Positions 1 to 12,020 are shown, counted from the first letter of the stretch. The stretch: 64,000 nt of DNA from Phascolomyces articulosus (GCA_025677815.1 JAIXMP010000012.1:434001-498000); one strand, 5' to 3'. The notes: generated by a model not told the origin, from the sequence alone. Program-made: numbers and translations.

Positions 1-1573
1 AAATTCCAAACTTGACCAGCAGCTCGACCAGCTTGATCACTTCTTCCAGTCACATCCACTGTCACTTGAGCTGCTTTGAGTAAAAGATGAGGATCATCAA
101 ACGAAGGACTACCGTATGCTGTTTGAGCTGTTGCAATAGCACGTACGGCTTTAATACAATGGGATTCCTCGGCATTCAGAGCAAGGGAAAGTACATCCAA
201 CCAAGGATTTTTGCTTCCATCTACAGCTTGAGGTGATTTGTATTGTGAAATCAAATCTAATTGAATACTAGGACGACCACGAGCCACATAAAACATAAGA
301 CTTTCTGCCAAATGACCACGAAGGATAAGTTCTGCTTGAATGGGTGTTAAATATGGCAAAAGGGTATAAATGGCATGAATGGAAGTCACCGCATGTGCCA
401 AAAAAAAGTCCAATTTGATGCCTTGTGGACGCATACCCGAACCCACCAATAATAAAATACAACTAATAAAAAGCTCTTCCATACTGGATTCGACATCTAT
501 TATATTATTATAATTAATAGATTAATTTCTTATCCATCTTCTACACTTGAAAATATATATATATATATATATATCCCTCATTTTTTTGTATCATACCTTT
601 AAAGTTCCATTGAGCAACGTATTCACGTAATTTTGCTACTGATTTTGGACTATTCAGTACAGAAACTGATTTCAATTCATCCGTAAACTTGACCACGCCA
701 TCAAACTCTGTATCCTTATGAATATCTTGAATAAGTTCCATCACACTTTTGGTTCCATTTTTAATTTCTTTCAAAGGTAATCCTTCTTTTGTTTTATCAT
801 TCACATGTTCCATGACAAGGGCAGGAGAAGGTTCTGTACAAGCAGCCATGGCCAATGCTTCAGCTCCTATATTAGGTAAATTGAATTCCAAAGCATAGCC
901 TAAATGTATCAATGGATGATAGGCACTAATAACGATATAAAAAAAGTGAGTCAATATATATGTTCTACTTCTTCTTCTTATCCATCATAAAATCCTGTTA
1001 TTTCCTTTTTTTTTACTTACCCGCCAATGGTATGGGCCAACATATCATCTTTAAATAACCAATAACGTACGGTATCCACTAATCCATGTTGTTGAATTTC
1101 ATCCTTGAATAAATTCAAATAACTTGTATAGGCATCGCGATTACTGATTTCATTTCGATACGTCTCACGTGTCAACACACCTACGGCATCAGGAATAGGT
1201 CGCATATACGATGAATGGGCATAAAAAATATCTTGAAGTCGTTTCATGTCGGCTCCCAAAGCATAGGCTGCCAAATAATGATGGGTCAAATGACTACAGG
1301 ATTATATATTGCCATTTTTTTTTTAAGTTTATTTTTTTTTTCTCACGTATTTTTTTTTTCGGCATGAATTTTTTCTCGTCCATTTATATAATAATAAAAT
1401 GCTTACTTATGGAAACCAGAAGAATTAAAGAAAATATCATGTTCTCGATGATTTTTATCAATCAATGTATGTTTAGAAAGATCCACTGGGGTTGTACCAG
1501 GAATACGGATAGAATAATGAGATACATTGTTTTGTGATGGATTGTTGACTTTGGCAGGGAGGTTGTTCATCAT
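1..1573 (-). CDS. Questin-oxidase-like protein (DUF4243 / AflY-HypA family), 3' end cut by window
   Basis: Exons (minus strand) are about 1573-1407, 1293-1021, 925-597 and 496-<1, all in phase across GT-AG introns. Seen: an N-terminal segment ending in a GFHNH motif, then THHYLAAYALGA, then YMRPIPD and a C-terminal part with GRPSIQLDL, EESHCIKAVRA and LKAAQ. This is the order found in the questin oxidase / AflY family, which includes fungal Baeyer-Villiger-type oxidases of anthraquinone and aflatoxin routes; the substrate here is unknown. The start is placed at the ATG at 1573 by matching the complete paralogue at 24961-26502. An in-frame ATG at 1672 would add 33 residues rich in Arg, Ser, Phe and Asn with no acidic residue, which could be a mitochondrial presequence or simply 5' UTR. 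It differs from the paralogue in having one more intron (926-1020). The stop codon lies outside the window. Confidence 0.88.
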
Positions 1574-2830
1574 AGTGATATGAAATTGTCTGGTGTTATA
1601 GTGATTATTTGAAAAAAGTGATAAAGAAAAATTTCTTGGTTTGTATAATTTATTGTGAAAGCGTAATAGCATGGATCAAAAAAAAAAAGATTAACATTGA
1701 AAAAGTTTGTTCTTTTTATACCCTTTCCATCCATCTGTAAAACACATCATGGAAAAGAGTCACCCAGTGGAAAAAAAAACACGGATAAATTGTGTTCTCC
1801 ATCAAGTAATGATTCGTATTCATGCGTAATACTTGCTTTACCCTTTCTGTAAAACATAAACATTAAAGGTGCGGACAACCGGAGAAAAACCTTGATGCAT
1901 AAATATTATTCTGTAAAGGGTAATAAAGAAAAAGAGGGACAATGGTCATCTCTTTAACACTACTAGCCTCATCCAAATATACGGATAAATTATTGGATTA
2001 GTAAGGTAAGCTTATTATCCAATGATATATTTTGCGCCTCACTTAGTCATAAATAGGGGGAGAAATTTTTGATCCCAAACATAATGCATGTGACAGTTTT
2101 TATTGCCTGGATCTACGTACTAGTACTTTTATCCTGGGATTTCTTCTTGTTTGTATCACACTATCAAAAGGATATACGCGCGCCGTACTTCCGCGACACA
2201 CAGCCATTCTGATTTCTATATTCATATTAGATCAATGAAATGGTTTATAATGTTTTGACATACCCAATTAATCCATTGCCGAAACAAAACCAAACCATGA
2301 ATGACAGATAAGGAAAATGCGCATTGAAACAGTTTGTGGCGCGTCAAACACAAAATGTTTAGAATAATTTATAACTTTTACTTTCTTCCACCAATCATTT
2401 TTTTTTACCCATCAAATGATGTAAGCATTGATTTGTTACCACACTGGCGCACAGCTCTATGAAATCGTAAAAAAAACATATATTAATTACTCCTTGCATG
2501 TTTTTAACCTGTTGCTTACAAATACTTCACTGATGTTCAAGGGAGGTAATAATCACTTATTTTGATATATTATAAATAATAACTTGTCACATACTTGAAT
2601 CCCAAGTTATTGGAAATGTTCTAATCGGTGATACTTTAAGTTGAATACCATTGGTTTACAATCCCACTATTCTTCTGCCATTCAGCGATTAACGTTACTC
2701 CTGAAACAAGAAAAAATTGTTCTGAAATTGAGGATAAGGCATTTTATGCTTTAGCACAGTAAATCATTTAGTGAGAAATGATTTCTGATGTACGATAAAT
2801 AACTTCTCATTTATCATTCACGACAACTAA
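1574..2830. other. Intergenic, no gene seen
   Basis: AT-rich spacer upstream of the questin-oxidase-like gene. No convincing coding frame, RNA gene or repeat was seen apart from short homopolymer runs. Confidence 0.5.
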
Positions 2831-4001
2831 GCACCGTAAAAAAAAAGTTGGCGACAGTTGGCGACAGTACCCAAAGTGTCGCCAAGTGTCGCCAACTTCG
2901 GTTGCACAGAGAGGTCGTCTTCCAAAAAACGGTTACACGACTATTTAAACTCAAAATGTGGATTGTATACACCACAACATGGGTATTATTTAAACAAAAC
3001 GTGATGATTTATTCATTTAAAAAATAAGTGTATTATTCATTAAAATGTTTTGGTCAAGCATGATAATAAATGACAAGGGATTATACTCGACATATGTATA
3101 AGGACGAAGTAAGAAATGTAGTTTATTAAGCACACTAATTTGTTTATTTAAAAAATATATAATAATGCTGTTGCTGCAAAGACTTAAGCAAGTATAATAA
3201 AATGATCTTTGTATTCAAATATTTACTCTATTTCACTATCTATTTGCACAACTAATTGTAACATATCTATAAACATATAATATATAAAGAAAGAAAGATG
3301 GAGAAGAATCAGCACGACATACATCGCTTCATATCAATAAATATAATATAGTTACCTAGGGATATACCGACCGTATGAATTTCTAGTTTTCATCATCGCC
3401 ATCACTAATATCGGTTAAAGTGTTAAAGAAAGCCAGAGTTAGAAATTATAATAGATGCCTTAATACCTTTCACTTTACACAAGAAAAAAAAACAAATACA
3501 AACCGGTTGATGACATTTCTAGCAACCTGTCAGTTTACTCTGATTTCCTTTACTTAGTAAGTATAATTGTAGTTTCTTGTATAAGCTTATTACCCACCTG
3601 TCGATATACAATTTTTTGAGGATGGTAATATCATGACATAATGAAATTACCAACCTTTACTGTTATCTACCTTCTTCGCAATCTCTTTTCTTTCCGCACG
3701 ATACCCTTCCATCGCAAATGCAGCATGTTGTGCATAATCTAATCTTCATGAAACTCATCCAAAGGAATTCCCAATTTCTCCTTGGAAATTTCATCATGTA
3801 CTTGAGTTATTAATGTTGTTGTGTGGAAAGAGGAAGAGACAAATGTCAAAAGTGTGTCAATCGCTTTGTGAACACTCTTTGCGGTGATTGGAAGCATCAT
3901 TTCGTGAAACACATGGAAGGTATTTAAGGCAAGTCTCAATCATTTTGTATTACAGTGTCGCCAACTGTCGCCAACTGTCGCTCCATTTTTTTTTACGGTG
4001 C
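2831..4001. mobile_element. 1.17-kb inverted-terminal-repeat element with GGCGACA ends
   Basis: The left end reads GCACCGT, an A-run, then two copies of TTGGCGACAG. The right end (3955-4001) is the inverse: three copies of a GTCGCCAA unit, a T-run, then ACGGTGC. Flanking bases stay similar for a few more positions (ACAACT...), so exact ends and a target duplication are uncertain. The left end is also a hairpin by itself (2847-2895), because the two GGCGACA units are followed by two inverted TGTCGCCAA units. Inside there is no transposase, so it looks non-autonomous. A minus-strand coding-like stretch (about 3939-3660) is described separately. Confidence 0.6.
3660..3939 (-). pseudogene. Unrecognised coding remnant inside the 1.17-kb element
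   Basis: The minus strand reads as about 66 codons, then after a one-base shift near 3739 continues for about 28 more (DYAQHAAFAMEGYRAERKE) to a possible 5' splice site near 3655. There is no ATG at the obvious beginning. The composition (mixed charged and aliphatic residues, few low-complexity runs) looks protein-like, not random AT-rich translation. I do not recognise a family. It may be a host gene fragment carried by the element or the decayed end of a parent transposon. Confidence 0.3.
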
Positions 4002-6400
4002 CAAGTTGTGATATATCTGTACTCCTTCATTTTTCCTGGTGGTTATAGTGTAGAACAACCATATCATGTTCTTGTTCTTCCTTTTCTCTTTTCATATCTT
4101 TGGGCTCAAAGGGATTTCCCTGAAGCTAGGGTTGTCTTATTTGTCAATTCGAGCATGTTACGATTTGTTGGCAATCATACGAATGGTGGGAAGTGTGTGT
4201 GTTTTAACCAGGTTAATTCAGAGTGAATAAAGACGTTTTTCTTTTCTTCGTGGAGGAAGAAGAGAAATAAATGGATACATGATGCGAATGATCATGTCGG
4301 ACAACGACTGATTTTGACCCTAACTATGGCAAGCTATTGTTTGTCATTTAGTAAGGAGAAGGAAATAAGTTGTGCGCTGACAGAATTTCTGTTCAGGTTA
4401 TCCTGTGGAAGGTATCATTATCCTATACATTATGTATTTGAGAGAAAAAAAAAGAATCCCGTCTTTGGCTCGATTGAAAATTATTGTGCTATGGTATCAG
4501 TTCTGGCGACCTAGAATTGTGAAACTCTTTTTAATTTACCTTTCACATGTCCAATCCTTTGTTCCGAAGGGAGGAGGGGATAACCTTCACAACCCAACTT
4601 TATTTTTTTTAGGGTTGGTTTGATTCTACCTGGCTTTCATTTCATGTTGACCATATAGGTATTATCTGCGTGTGGGGTGAAGGTGAAACTATTCTGATTT
4701 TTATTTTTCTTTATGAAAAAAAAGTTAGTTTAGAAAAAGAATGGCTATATTTTTTTATCATCCATCGATACAGTCAACATTTTATTCCAAGTTTGTGTTG
4801 ATCTTCTGGTCATTTCTCCAAGTCATCCAATATTTCATGAAATGTCCCAGTTGAACACTATTGATCGACCTTCTGACTTGGTAGTGTTATATTATGCTAC
4901 ATACATATTATCGCTATTATGTGTATTTTTCACCAAGTGTTGACTGAATCAAGACGGGAATGAATATCAGCGTGTGCTGCTGCAAATATGTATTATGTGT
5001 ATGTTCCTTATTCGTCAAGTGTACCTGAAATCAAGAAATAACAACGATTCGAAACAAAAAGTATCCCAATTCAATCGATGCTGGCACACTTCTCCAGTCA
5101 ATGTTGGTTTATGATCTGTCATTCAAAGCAACAAAAGCAATCAAGAAATACCTGGTTATAACAACTACACTTTGACTGAATCAAGAAGAGGAACATATGA
5201 CATACAAGGAACCAAATCCCATAAATTCTGATATCATCTGACTACAACGAATCGCTCATTCTACTATTTCAACAACCCAACAACAAAATCAAATTAAGTC
5301 ATTTGTTGTCTTTGATATCATAATTTAGCGTTTTTTTTTTTCAATGACGGAACACCAAAAATCATCCACTACTACTACTTGGCGAATCAACTTTTCATCA
5401 TGGTAACTACAAGAAAAGAAAAAAGTGGTCAATTGTAACAAATTGTACTACTATGGGAAACGATAGCCGCGGATAGTACTCATATGTGTCAGTCAAAATC
5501 AACAAGAATCATCATCATCTGTCCATCATTCGTTTGCTTTTTTTATTGCGTTGGCAGCATCCGCAATAGTTTATGGGATTTGGTTCCTCATCCGACCAAC
5601 GGTTATGGTGAAATGGCGATGACTACAATCTGTCAAAACACAAGTCATTGTATTAAAATCGTCTATTATTATCGTCATTCATCAAAATCCAATATTGGCG
5701 CCAAAGAGATTGACTTTCAAAAAACAAAAAAAAAAACAATTATTATCAAACAAGAAATCAAGAAATATGCATTGTTGGTCAATCTAAAATTGTTCAAGAC
5801 GGCGCAAACTATTTATCAATCAACTGAACTATCAAGATACTACTTTCAAGGTTGACAGGACCGGAAAAGCATTTCATCTCGAACAAGTAACTCAATACAG
5901 TTGTTATATACGATTGTACATTCAACCAAGGCGAAGTATGGTTTTTCGTGAACATGACTTAGCAAAACCAATATCTCCTTACACCATTGTGGTGTATGAT
6001 TTATTATCATGACTATTATTTGATATACTTGGATATGAACGTGATCAATTACACACATTGTGTACACACTCACACACACACACACACATCTTGGGTGGGA
6101 CAAAATACTTATACTGCACACGCGTGAAATATTTTGAAAAGTTCACACACACAACATATCCAAGTATATCAAATGAATGGTTCCAGTCCTGTCTTTTTCT
6201 GATGACAATATACCCAAAGAAAACAAAAAAAGGTACGTTTGTAAAAATACTAATATATATCCATTTTCTGGAAATGATGGTAGCATGGTTATATATCTGT
6301 GATGATGGCTTCAAAAAAAAAAAAGATAAAAAAAAAGTATGATATTGCACTCTATTATCATCCTTAAATTCCCAACATACAAGCAACTCTCTCCCATCTC
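4002..6400. other. Long intergenic stretch, no supported gene
   Basis: A 123-codon ATG frame at 5484-5855 and shorter frames near 3888-4623 exist, but their translations are low-complexity or lack any recognisable motif. A CA-dinucleotide run lies at about 6067-6088. From about 4.8 to 5.8 kb the phrase ATCAAGAAAT recurs loosely. Nothing here can be annotated with confidence. Confidence 0.4.
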
Positions 6401-8352
6401 CAACAAAATTATCCACCAAAATTATTCGGTGACGATGATGTATTGATTGACAATGAACAACGGAAACTCAATACAAAAATTCCAAAATATCTTCAACAAA
6501 TATCCCAAAATATCATCAACAAAAAATCATAACAAGAACGTCGATATCGTCTTTGATATTTACAAAAATATTCTCTTTCAGTAAGTCTATATAGAATATT
6601 TCTTTCCATACACTTATATACAACATAATGAATGACTAAATGCTAACGATATGTTATAAATCTACACTTAAATAGATTTTTTATTGATAAGGAGCAAACT
6701 TTTACGCGTACAAAAATGCTCAAGTCATCATCTTTCTAATATACAAAAAAAAAAAACCCACGTGGTCTTCTTCGAAATACACAGTAAGTTTTTCTTACTT
6801 TATTCTCTCATGTATCTCATTTCAAGGAAATGTTCTAGTATTAAATGTACTTTGTAATTACATAATAGGATATGGACGAAAATACAAAAATTAAAAGAAA
6901 TTACATATTCAAAGCATTCCTTTTTTTTATGCCTTCAAAAAACTACATCGATCCAGTAAGTTTTCTTTATAATGTCCTTTCAAATATATATTATGTCGGT
7001 CGTGTATATATAACGATATATGATGAAACAATCTTAGCTAATATCTTTTACATTTACAACATATTAGAACATCATGGATGATACCATATATTAAAAAACA
7101 AAAAACACATAAAAGAAATCATAATTTACAATTACATACAAGAACAATCAGTCCAACAAGTAAGTTGTTATTATATATATAATGTTTTTTTATTGTTAAA
7201 TATATTTTGTGGAGATTCTAATCATGTATGTTATTTTATTCACCATGTAGATCAAATATGGGCTAATCAGAAATCAGGACAAAGACGAAAAAAATGCTCA
7301 TAAACATCAAACCCAAAAGGCCCACTACGTATAATTCATAAGCAAGAACAAAAAAACAGAAACAAAAGAAAGAACAGAAGAAAAAACTCCAACGTCAAGA
7401 TATCATCATCGTCAACAACCGATTCAAGCAAATCCATACTATTCAACTTTATTACTGCGTATTATCAATACGTATTCTTCTAATGGAATCAAGCCCAATC
7501 TTACTATCCCCAATACTCTATTATCAGTCAATTCCAAAAACAAAAAAAAAAAAACAAAAAAACAAAAAAAAACAAAAAAAAATTATAAGCTATCATCATC
7601 GATAAATAACCAGTTACTAACATTTTCACGATTATTTGGATAGATACTTTTATTTTTGCAATCGTATTCCTCTTCAGATATCATATTTAAATATCAAAAG
7701 TATGTATAAAATGCAACACCATTTAGCTAGAATAAATAATGACAGTACAAATGATAACTAGTAATTTATAAATAAAGAAATAAATTGGGTATATTGATCA
7801 TTCTAATCAAAAGCATTAAATAATTGTTTTAAATATTGACAATAATAATGACCAATATAAAAATAGCAATGTTTATTATATTTAAAATAAACTCTTTTTC
7901 CCTTTTGAAGATAGGAATTAATTGATGTCATTTCACTGATGTCTAAGTTTCCTGTGCCAATGAAAGTAATGTTTTATTGTTATTATACAAGTAAGTTTTT
8001 GTTGTTAATAAAATTAACTTCATATATGTACACATAAAACACACTGTATATAAGTGATACAGTAGAGAAAAGCAATGAAATAGAAAAAATGAACAAGTAG
8101 TACACAACCATTACCACAAGAAAGCGATTCTATGCCTATAGGCGCAGGTTAAATCAGTCTCCTACATGAATGAATATGAATATTAGCCTATTGAATCCAT
8201 ATCCACACTTCACATAATGATAGTTTGTAGTAGTATATTTACCTAGGAGCGAATATAATACAATAATATTGTACAGTTTTGGTTTTCCATCAGTATACAT
8301 TCTTCTTATATTCATTATCCATTATTAACATCGATAACTGTTTTTTGTTGTT
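6400..8352 (+). other. Splice-site-rich islands related to the large repeat element
   Basis: Plus-strand 5' splice consensus (GTAAGT) occurs at about 6579, 6783, 6954, 7156 and 7988, each followed about 80-110 bases on by a TAG acceptor in several cases. The island ending near 6953 (GATCCA then GTAAGTTTT) and the following bases resemble the matching place in the first repeat arm (11738 onward), and GATATGGACGAA at 6870 resembles ATTATGGACGAA at 11826. The islands are A-rich with no long open frame. They may be a decayed partial copy of the element or upstream exons of its transcript. Confidence 0.35.
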
Positions 8353-8778
8353 GTTGTTGTCATTGTTGTATAAAGAGGAATAATTATACGGCATTATCGT
8401 GAATTGACACCACGACCTTCATATGCAAACAAACTATGGTAAGATTTTTTTTATTTTATTAATATCAAAAATAGTATATACGTTTGACAAATATTGTAAA
8501 AATAAGGCTAATAAAAGTGTTCTCTCTATTTTTCGAGGGATTTCTATCCCTCTTTTTTTTTTTTTTTTACTTTAGAATGCTATTGCATGGTAATCTCAAA
8601 ATGAGTTTATTGGAATCCTTTATGTAAATACTTGGTGTGAATTCAATAATGTCAAATTCTATACTATTTTTGGATGGTGCCACGAACGCCACAAACAATG
8701 CAAATCTGAAACAGTTTTTTGTGGCCAGCACTAAAGAAAAGGATAACCTGAGAAACACGTAAAGAGTAAAATGATACC

Positions 8779-9519
8779 ATGGCAATAAATTCAGGAACAG
8801 TTGTTAGGAAAATAATAATTTTACAGCCATTTCTATTTTTTTATTCAATAATAACAATAATAATAATAGAGAGAATGGTCTATAACAGTAGTAGTGATAA
8901 TAGTAATGATAAAAATAATGGTAATAGTTTTTTGGCTGTGGCGGGGCTGCTAGTTAATAAATTTATTTCAAAGACGCGAATCTTTGATTTTCTCTTCTTT
9001 GCGACAGCCTTAGTGTTTTTTTTTTACTGTTTTTTAAAGATGCTTGATTACCGTGCCGAAACCTATGTTGCTATGACAACTCTTATTTTGTTGTTCATTC
9101 ATCCTCGCTACACTGTCTTTTTCTGGTTCATCATTTGGCCATTGTTATGTTTGTTTTATTACCAAATTGTCTGTAAGTTCGTAAAAGTAAGAGAAGTAGT
9201 AGTAAAAGGTGAAGAAGAGGTGTATGTAGAAGAAGAAATAAAAGAAAAAAGTGAAAGCCTTATGGCTCGTGATTACCGAGAAGCATAGGAGAGATTGAGA
9301 GCAGATAGATACCGACGCCGCCAAAACATTGTTTATGCGTGGCAAATCAATTACTATGACGATGATTATTACAATTTCATCCATTGCCAACAACAACGAG
9401 AACAACAACAGCAACAACGAGAAGAGGAAGAACAACAACTTGTTCTTCAAATGAGCAACTTGTCTCTTCGTGCTTTCGAGCAAATGGAAGTGGACGATTG
9501 TTCATACAATAATTGGTAG
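8779..9519 (+). CDS. Element ORF, small membrane protein with internal in-frame TAG (copy A)
   Basis: The frame opens at ATG 8779 and runs 169 codons to a TAG at 9286-9288, then stays open in the same frame for 76 codons to a second TAG at 9517-9519. Seen: hydrophobic segments at about residues 12-30, 50-65, 72-88 and 96-130, then an acidic/basic tail. After the TAG come an Arg-rich stretch (RADRYRRRQ), a Gln/Glu-rich stretch and LVLQMSNLSL. The diverged copy at 62645-63214 encodes one uninterrupted protein with matching parts on both sides of this stop (a membrane segment, RRA...RRAHQVM, then LVGLFSSLSL). The TAG is therefore a disabling mutation, a readthrough site, or spliced around. Function unknown. 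Confidence 0.45.
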
Positions 9520-9803
9520 TTGTTTGTTGTTCGTGGACGTACAAGTAATTTTATTCTCATTTTCACATTACGTGTTTTGTCAAATATTAACTTTCTAATT
9601 CATTCATTTATTTCATTAGTGTTTCTTTCCTTTCTTTTCTTTCATTATCAACAAAAAAAACCACAAAAGCACCAAAAAAATTCTATAACACCTTCCCCCA
9701 AAAATAATTCAAAATTACAAAAACCACAAAAAAAAAGGTAAAAAACAAAAAAACAAAAAAAAAAAACTCTCATTATCTTTTCTTTTCTTTTTATATTTTA
9801 TCG

Positions 9804-10574
9804 GTAAGTACAAAGTATTGAAATGATTCATTTATCGCCCAGTTTTTTTACTTGCATACTAACATTATGTTTAATTTTTAATAGGACCTTCTTTATACCT
9901 TTTCCTTATATCCATTTCTTATACCTTTTTTATATACCCATTCTTTATACCTTTTTTTATATACCCGTTCTTTATACCTATTTTCTTTATACCTCTTTTT
10001 ATACCTTTCTATATATCCTTTTTTATACCGTTCTTTATACCTCTTTTTATATCCATGTTTTTATACCAATATAGAGGTAAGCAACAGTATACAAGATAAT
10101 TTCTGATTACAATCCAAAACATACCACAGTTTGACTAATCATTTGTAAATATAGTTTTTTGTTTTTTGCTTTTTTTTTTTTGTAGTTCTTGTAGTTTTGT
10201 CCCGTTTTGCGATAAACATGGCCGTAGTTGCCATTAGAGGTATGTTGATTATTATAAATGTGTATTTAATATTGTTGCTTTCTTATGTTGATATACACTG
10301 ATACATGCCTGTGTCATTCATATGTATAGGTTCGTTTTGCCGGCCTGATTGCGTGCTCTTTGAAGCTTCATCCAGCCGTTATTTTTTACGGCGTATACAA
10401 TGGCATATGTGCCATAAAGTAAGGCTTTTTCTTAAACACCCCCGGATCATTGTGTAAATCAGTATACTCATCCAATAATTTATATTTGATATACAGGAGC
10501 GGGTAGAAAGTCCGCGCAAACTTGGGTCAAGTAGGCAGCTTTGGTGGATGGGGAATGGCTCTTCAGGAATAAAG
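9804..10574 (+). other. Chain of short exon-like islands with canonical introns (copy A, 5' part)
   Basis: Introns inferred from GTAAGT/GTATGT donors, branch-like CTAAC or CTAAT and TAG/CAG acceptors: 9804-9884 (TACTAAC at 9857), 10077-10185, 10240-10329, 10419-10496, then a donor at 10575. The islands between them are 192, 54, 89 and 78 bases and share no long frame. The first island (9885-10076) is a minisatellite of a CTTTATACC-like unit. The same donors and acceptors can be seen in the diverged copy (for example the intron at about 62308-62216 on the minus strand, with CTAAC), which argues that the transcript is real. Mirror coordinates in copy B are 39864 minus these values. Confidence 0.5.
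9885..10076 (+). repeat. CTTTATACC-type minisatellite island
   Basis: About fifteen imperfect repeats of a 10-13 base T-rich unit ending in ATACC or ATATCC, bounded exactly by an AG acceptor and a GTAAGC donor. In copy B it is at 29788-29979 and in the diverged copy at about 62060-62200, both as the complement (GGTATAAA units). Confidence 0.8.
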
Positions 10575-11460
10575 GTAAGGGGAAAGTCTGGGGGTTGGAT
10601 TTGGCATGGTTTGTTTCATGCTATGGTCAAAGGGATAAGGGACAGGCAGAATATAGATTGTGCATCTTCAGTTTTTGATTCTGGTGTGCGTGTGACGCTG
10701 GTGATTCTTGTATAAGTAGTTGATGTGGGATAAGATGTAAAATGGGGTACATTTGTGATCATTTCACAAGAATACGTTTTTTCTTTCTCCACTTGGTGAT
10801 GTATATGCTGGTGGTAATAGGAGAGTGTCAAGGTGCAAGAGCCTTTTGGTATGTATGTGGAATATCAAAATATAATGATCGATTTTAGCGACGGAAACAA
10901 GCGGATATGGATTATATATGTTTGGTAAGTTTTATATATATATATTTTTGGCAAGTAACAGGGAAAAGGGTTTAGAAAATAATGGATGAGTGAATGAACG
11001 GTGACGTTTAATTGTGACAATCATTACTAACTATTATATACCATTATGACTTAGCGACGATAACATTTCCATTTTTCCAAATGGGAAAATGGAATTGTTA
11101 TTTCAGATACGACGATGGACTGACCTTGATATCCAGTTAAATCGTTCAATATTTTTTTTGATATTTCATATACATATCAATTGGTTTCTTGTTCCTTGGC
11201 GCATTTCTATTATTGCCAGCATATGCATCATCAAGTGGAGAAAGAAAAAAACGTATTCTTGTGAAATGATCACAAATGTACCCCATTTTACATCTTATCC
11301 CACATCAACTACTTATACAAGAATCACCAGCGTCACACGCACACCAGAATCAAAAACTGAAGATGCACAATCTATATTCTGCCTGTCCCTTATCCCTTTG
11401 ACCATAGCATGAAACAAACCATGCCAAATCCAACCCCCAGACTTTCCCCTTACCTTTATT
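10568..11460. repeat. Internal inverted repeat with central hairpin (copy A)
   Basis: The segment 10568 to about 10815 is repeated, inverted, at about 11214-11460 (positions sum to 22028). Over about 210 bases it is perfect; the inner end has a T-run length difference and a few substitutions, then fades. Between the halves lies a 40-base near-palindrome at 11061-11100 (TAACA...TGTTA). If transcribed through, the halves would form a stem of about 245 base pairs. Copy B carries the same structure at 28404-29296. The diverged copy has the same layout at about 60580-61560, with a 48-base palindrome at 60994-61041. Confidence 0.85.
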
Positions 11461-11640
11461 TCTGGAGAGTTGTTTCCCTGAATCCAAAGTTGTCTGCTTG
11501 GCTCGGGTCACAGACTAGCCGAGTAAACAACCTCTTTCGTGGGGAAAGGGACCGGGTGTCAGCATCAAAAGTGGTTCTGTTGTTGGCAATGGATGACTAC
11601 AGGTATAACAAAAAAAAAAAGAGGAAGGAAAAACAAAATA

Positions 11641-11682
11641 CACACACATACACACATACATACATACATACATACATACTCT
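11641..11682. repeat. CATA/CACA microsatellite
   Basis: A run of CATACA and CATA units. It is mirrored in copy B at 28182-28223. Confidence 0.85.
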
Positions 11683-11891
11683 AAACAAATTTGAGCATAA
11701 CACCAAGCAACATGTATACAAAAAAAACATTTGATCCAGTAAGTTTTATATATGATATTCATTTCAATATTACAATATATATATCAAGAGATATTAATAT
11801 ACTTTCACATACATATATACTTTAGATTATGGACGAATGAAACACACACAAAAAAAAATATCTTGGACGAACAATATGTATGTGTGTCTAT

Positions 11892-12020
11892 ACAAATGAC
11901 TCGGGCCCATGTGTATGGTTAGGAGCCGATAGCGAGAGGTCGACCTGAAAAATTCGAAGACTATGGGTAACGAGGATCAACATCGACTTTTAACGATACA
12001 GATCGACCTGTTTCATTTGT
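11892..12020 (+). other. 129-base conserved unit with self-complementary ends
   Basis: It begins ACAAATGA and ends TCATTTGT. It is the best-conserved non-ORF block between copy A and the diverged copy (59517-59655): both contain ACCTGAAA, ATTCGAAGACTATGGGTAA and GACCTGTTTCATTT. The end pairs in the diverged copy are AGAAATGA and TCATTTCT, so one C-G pair has become G-C. It lies inside an island bounded by an acceptor at 11825 and a donor at 12103. It could be a structured RNA domain. Copy B has it at 27844-27972. Confidence 0.5.

Noticed and set aside
5484..5855. 123-codon ATG frame.
   Set aside because: The translation is rich in Lys, Ile, Ser and Tyr without motif or introns and looks like chance in AT-rich DNA.
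9145..9483. 112-codon minus-strand frame opposite the element ORF.
   Set aside because: It is antisense to the better supported plus-strand frame, with very low complexity.
11409..11684. 91-codon frame and its 107-codon neighbour in the internal inverted repeat (same in copy B).
   Set aside because: The coding-like stretch appears in both halves of the inverted repeat and is not kept as protein in copy C, where base changes introduce different residues without pattern. I treat it as a non-coding stem.
11892..12020. The string AACGATACAGA near 11990-12000 (complement orientation considered too) recalls spliceosomal U6 RNA.
   Set aside because: Only the 11-base string matches; the rest of U6 (ACAGAG box context, 3' stem, T-tail) is absent, and the string is not kept in copy C.
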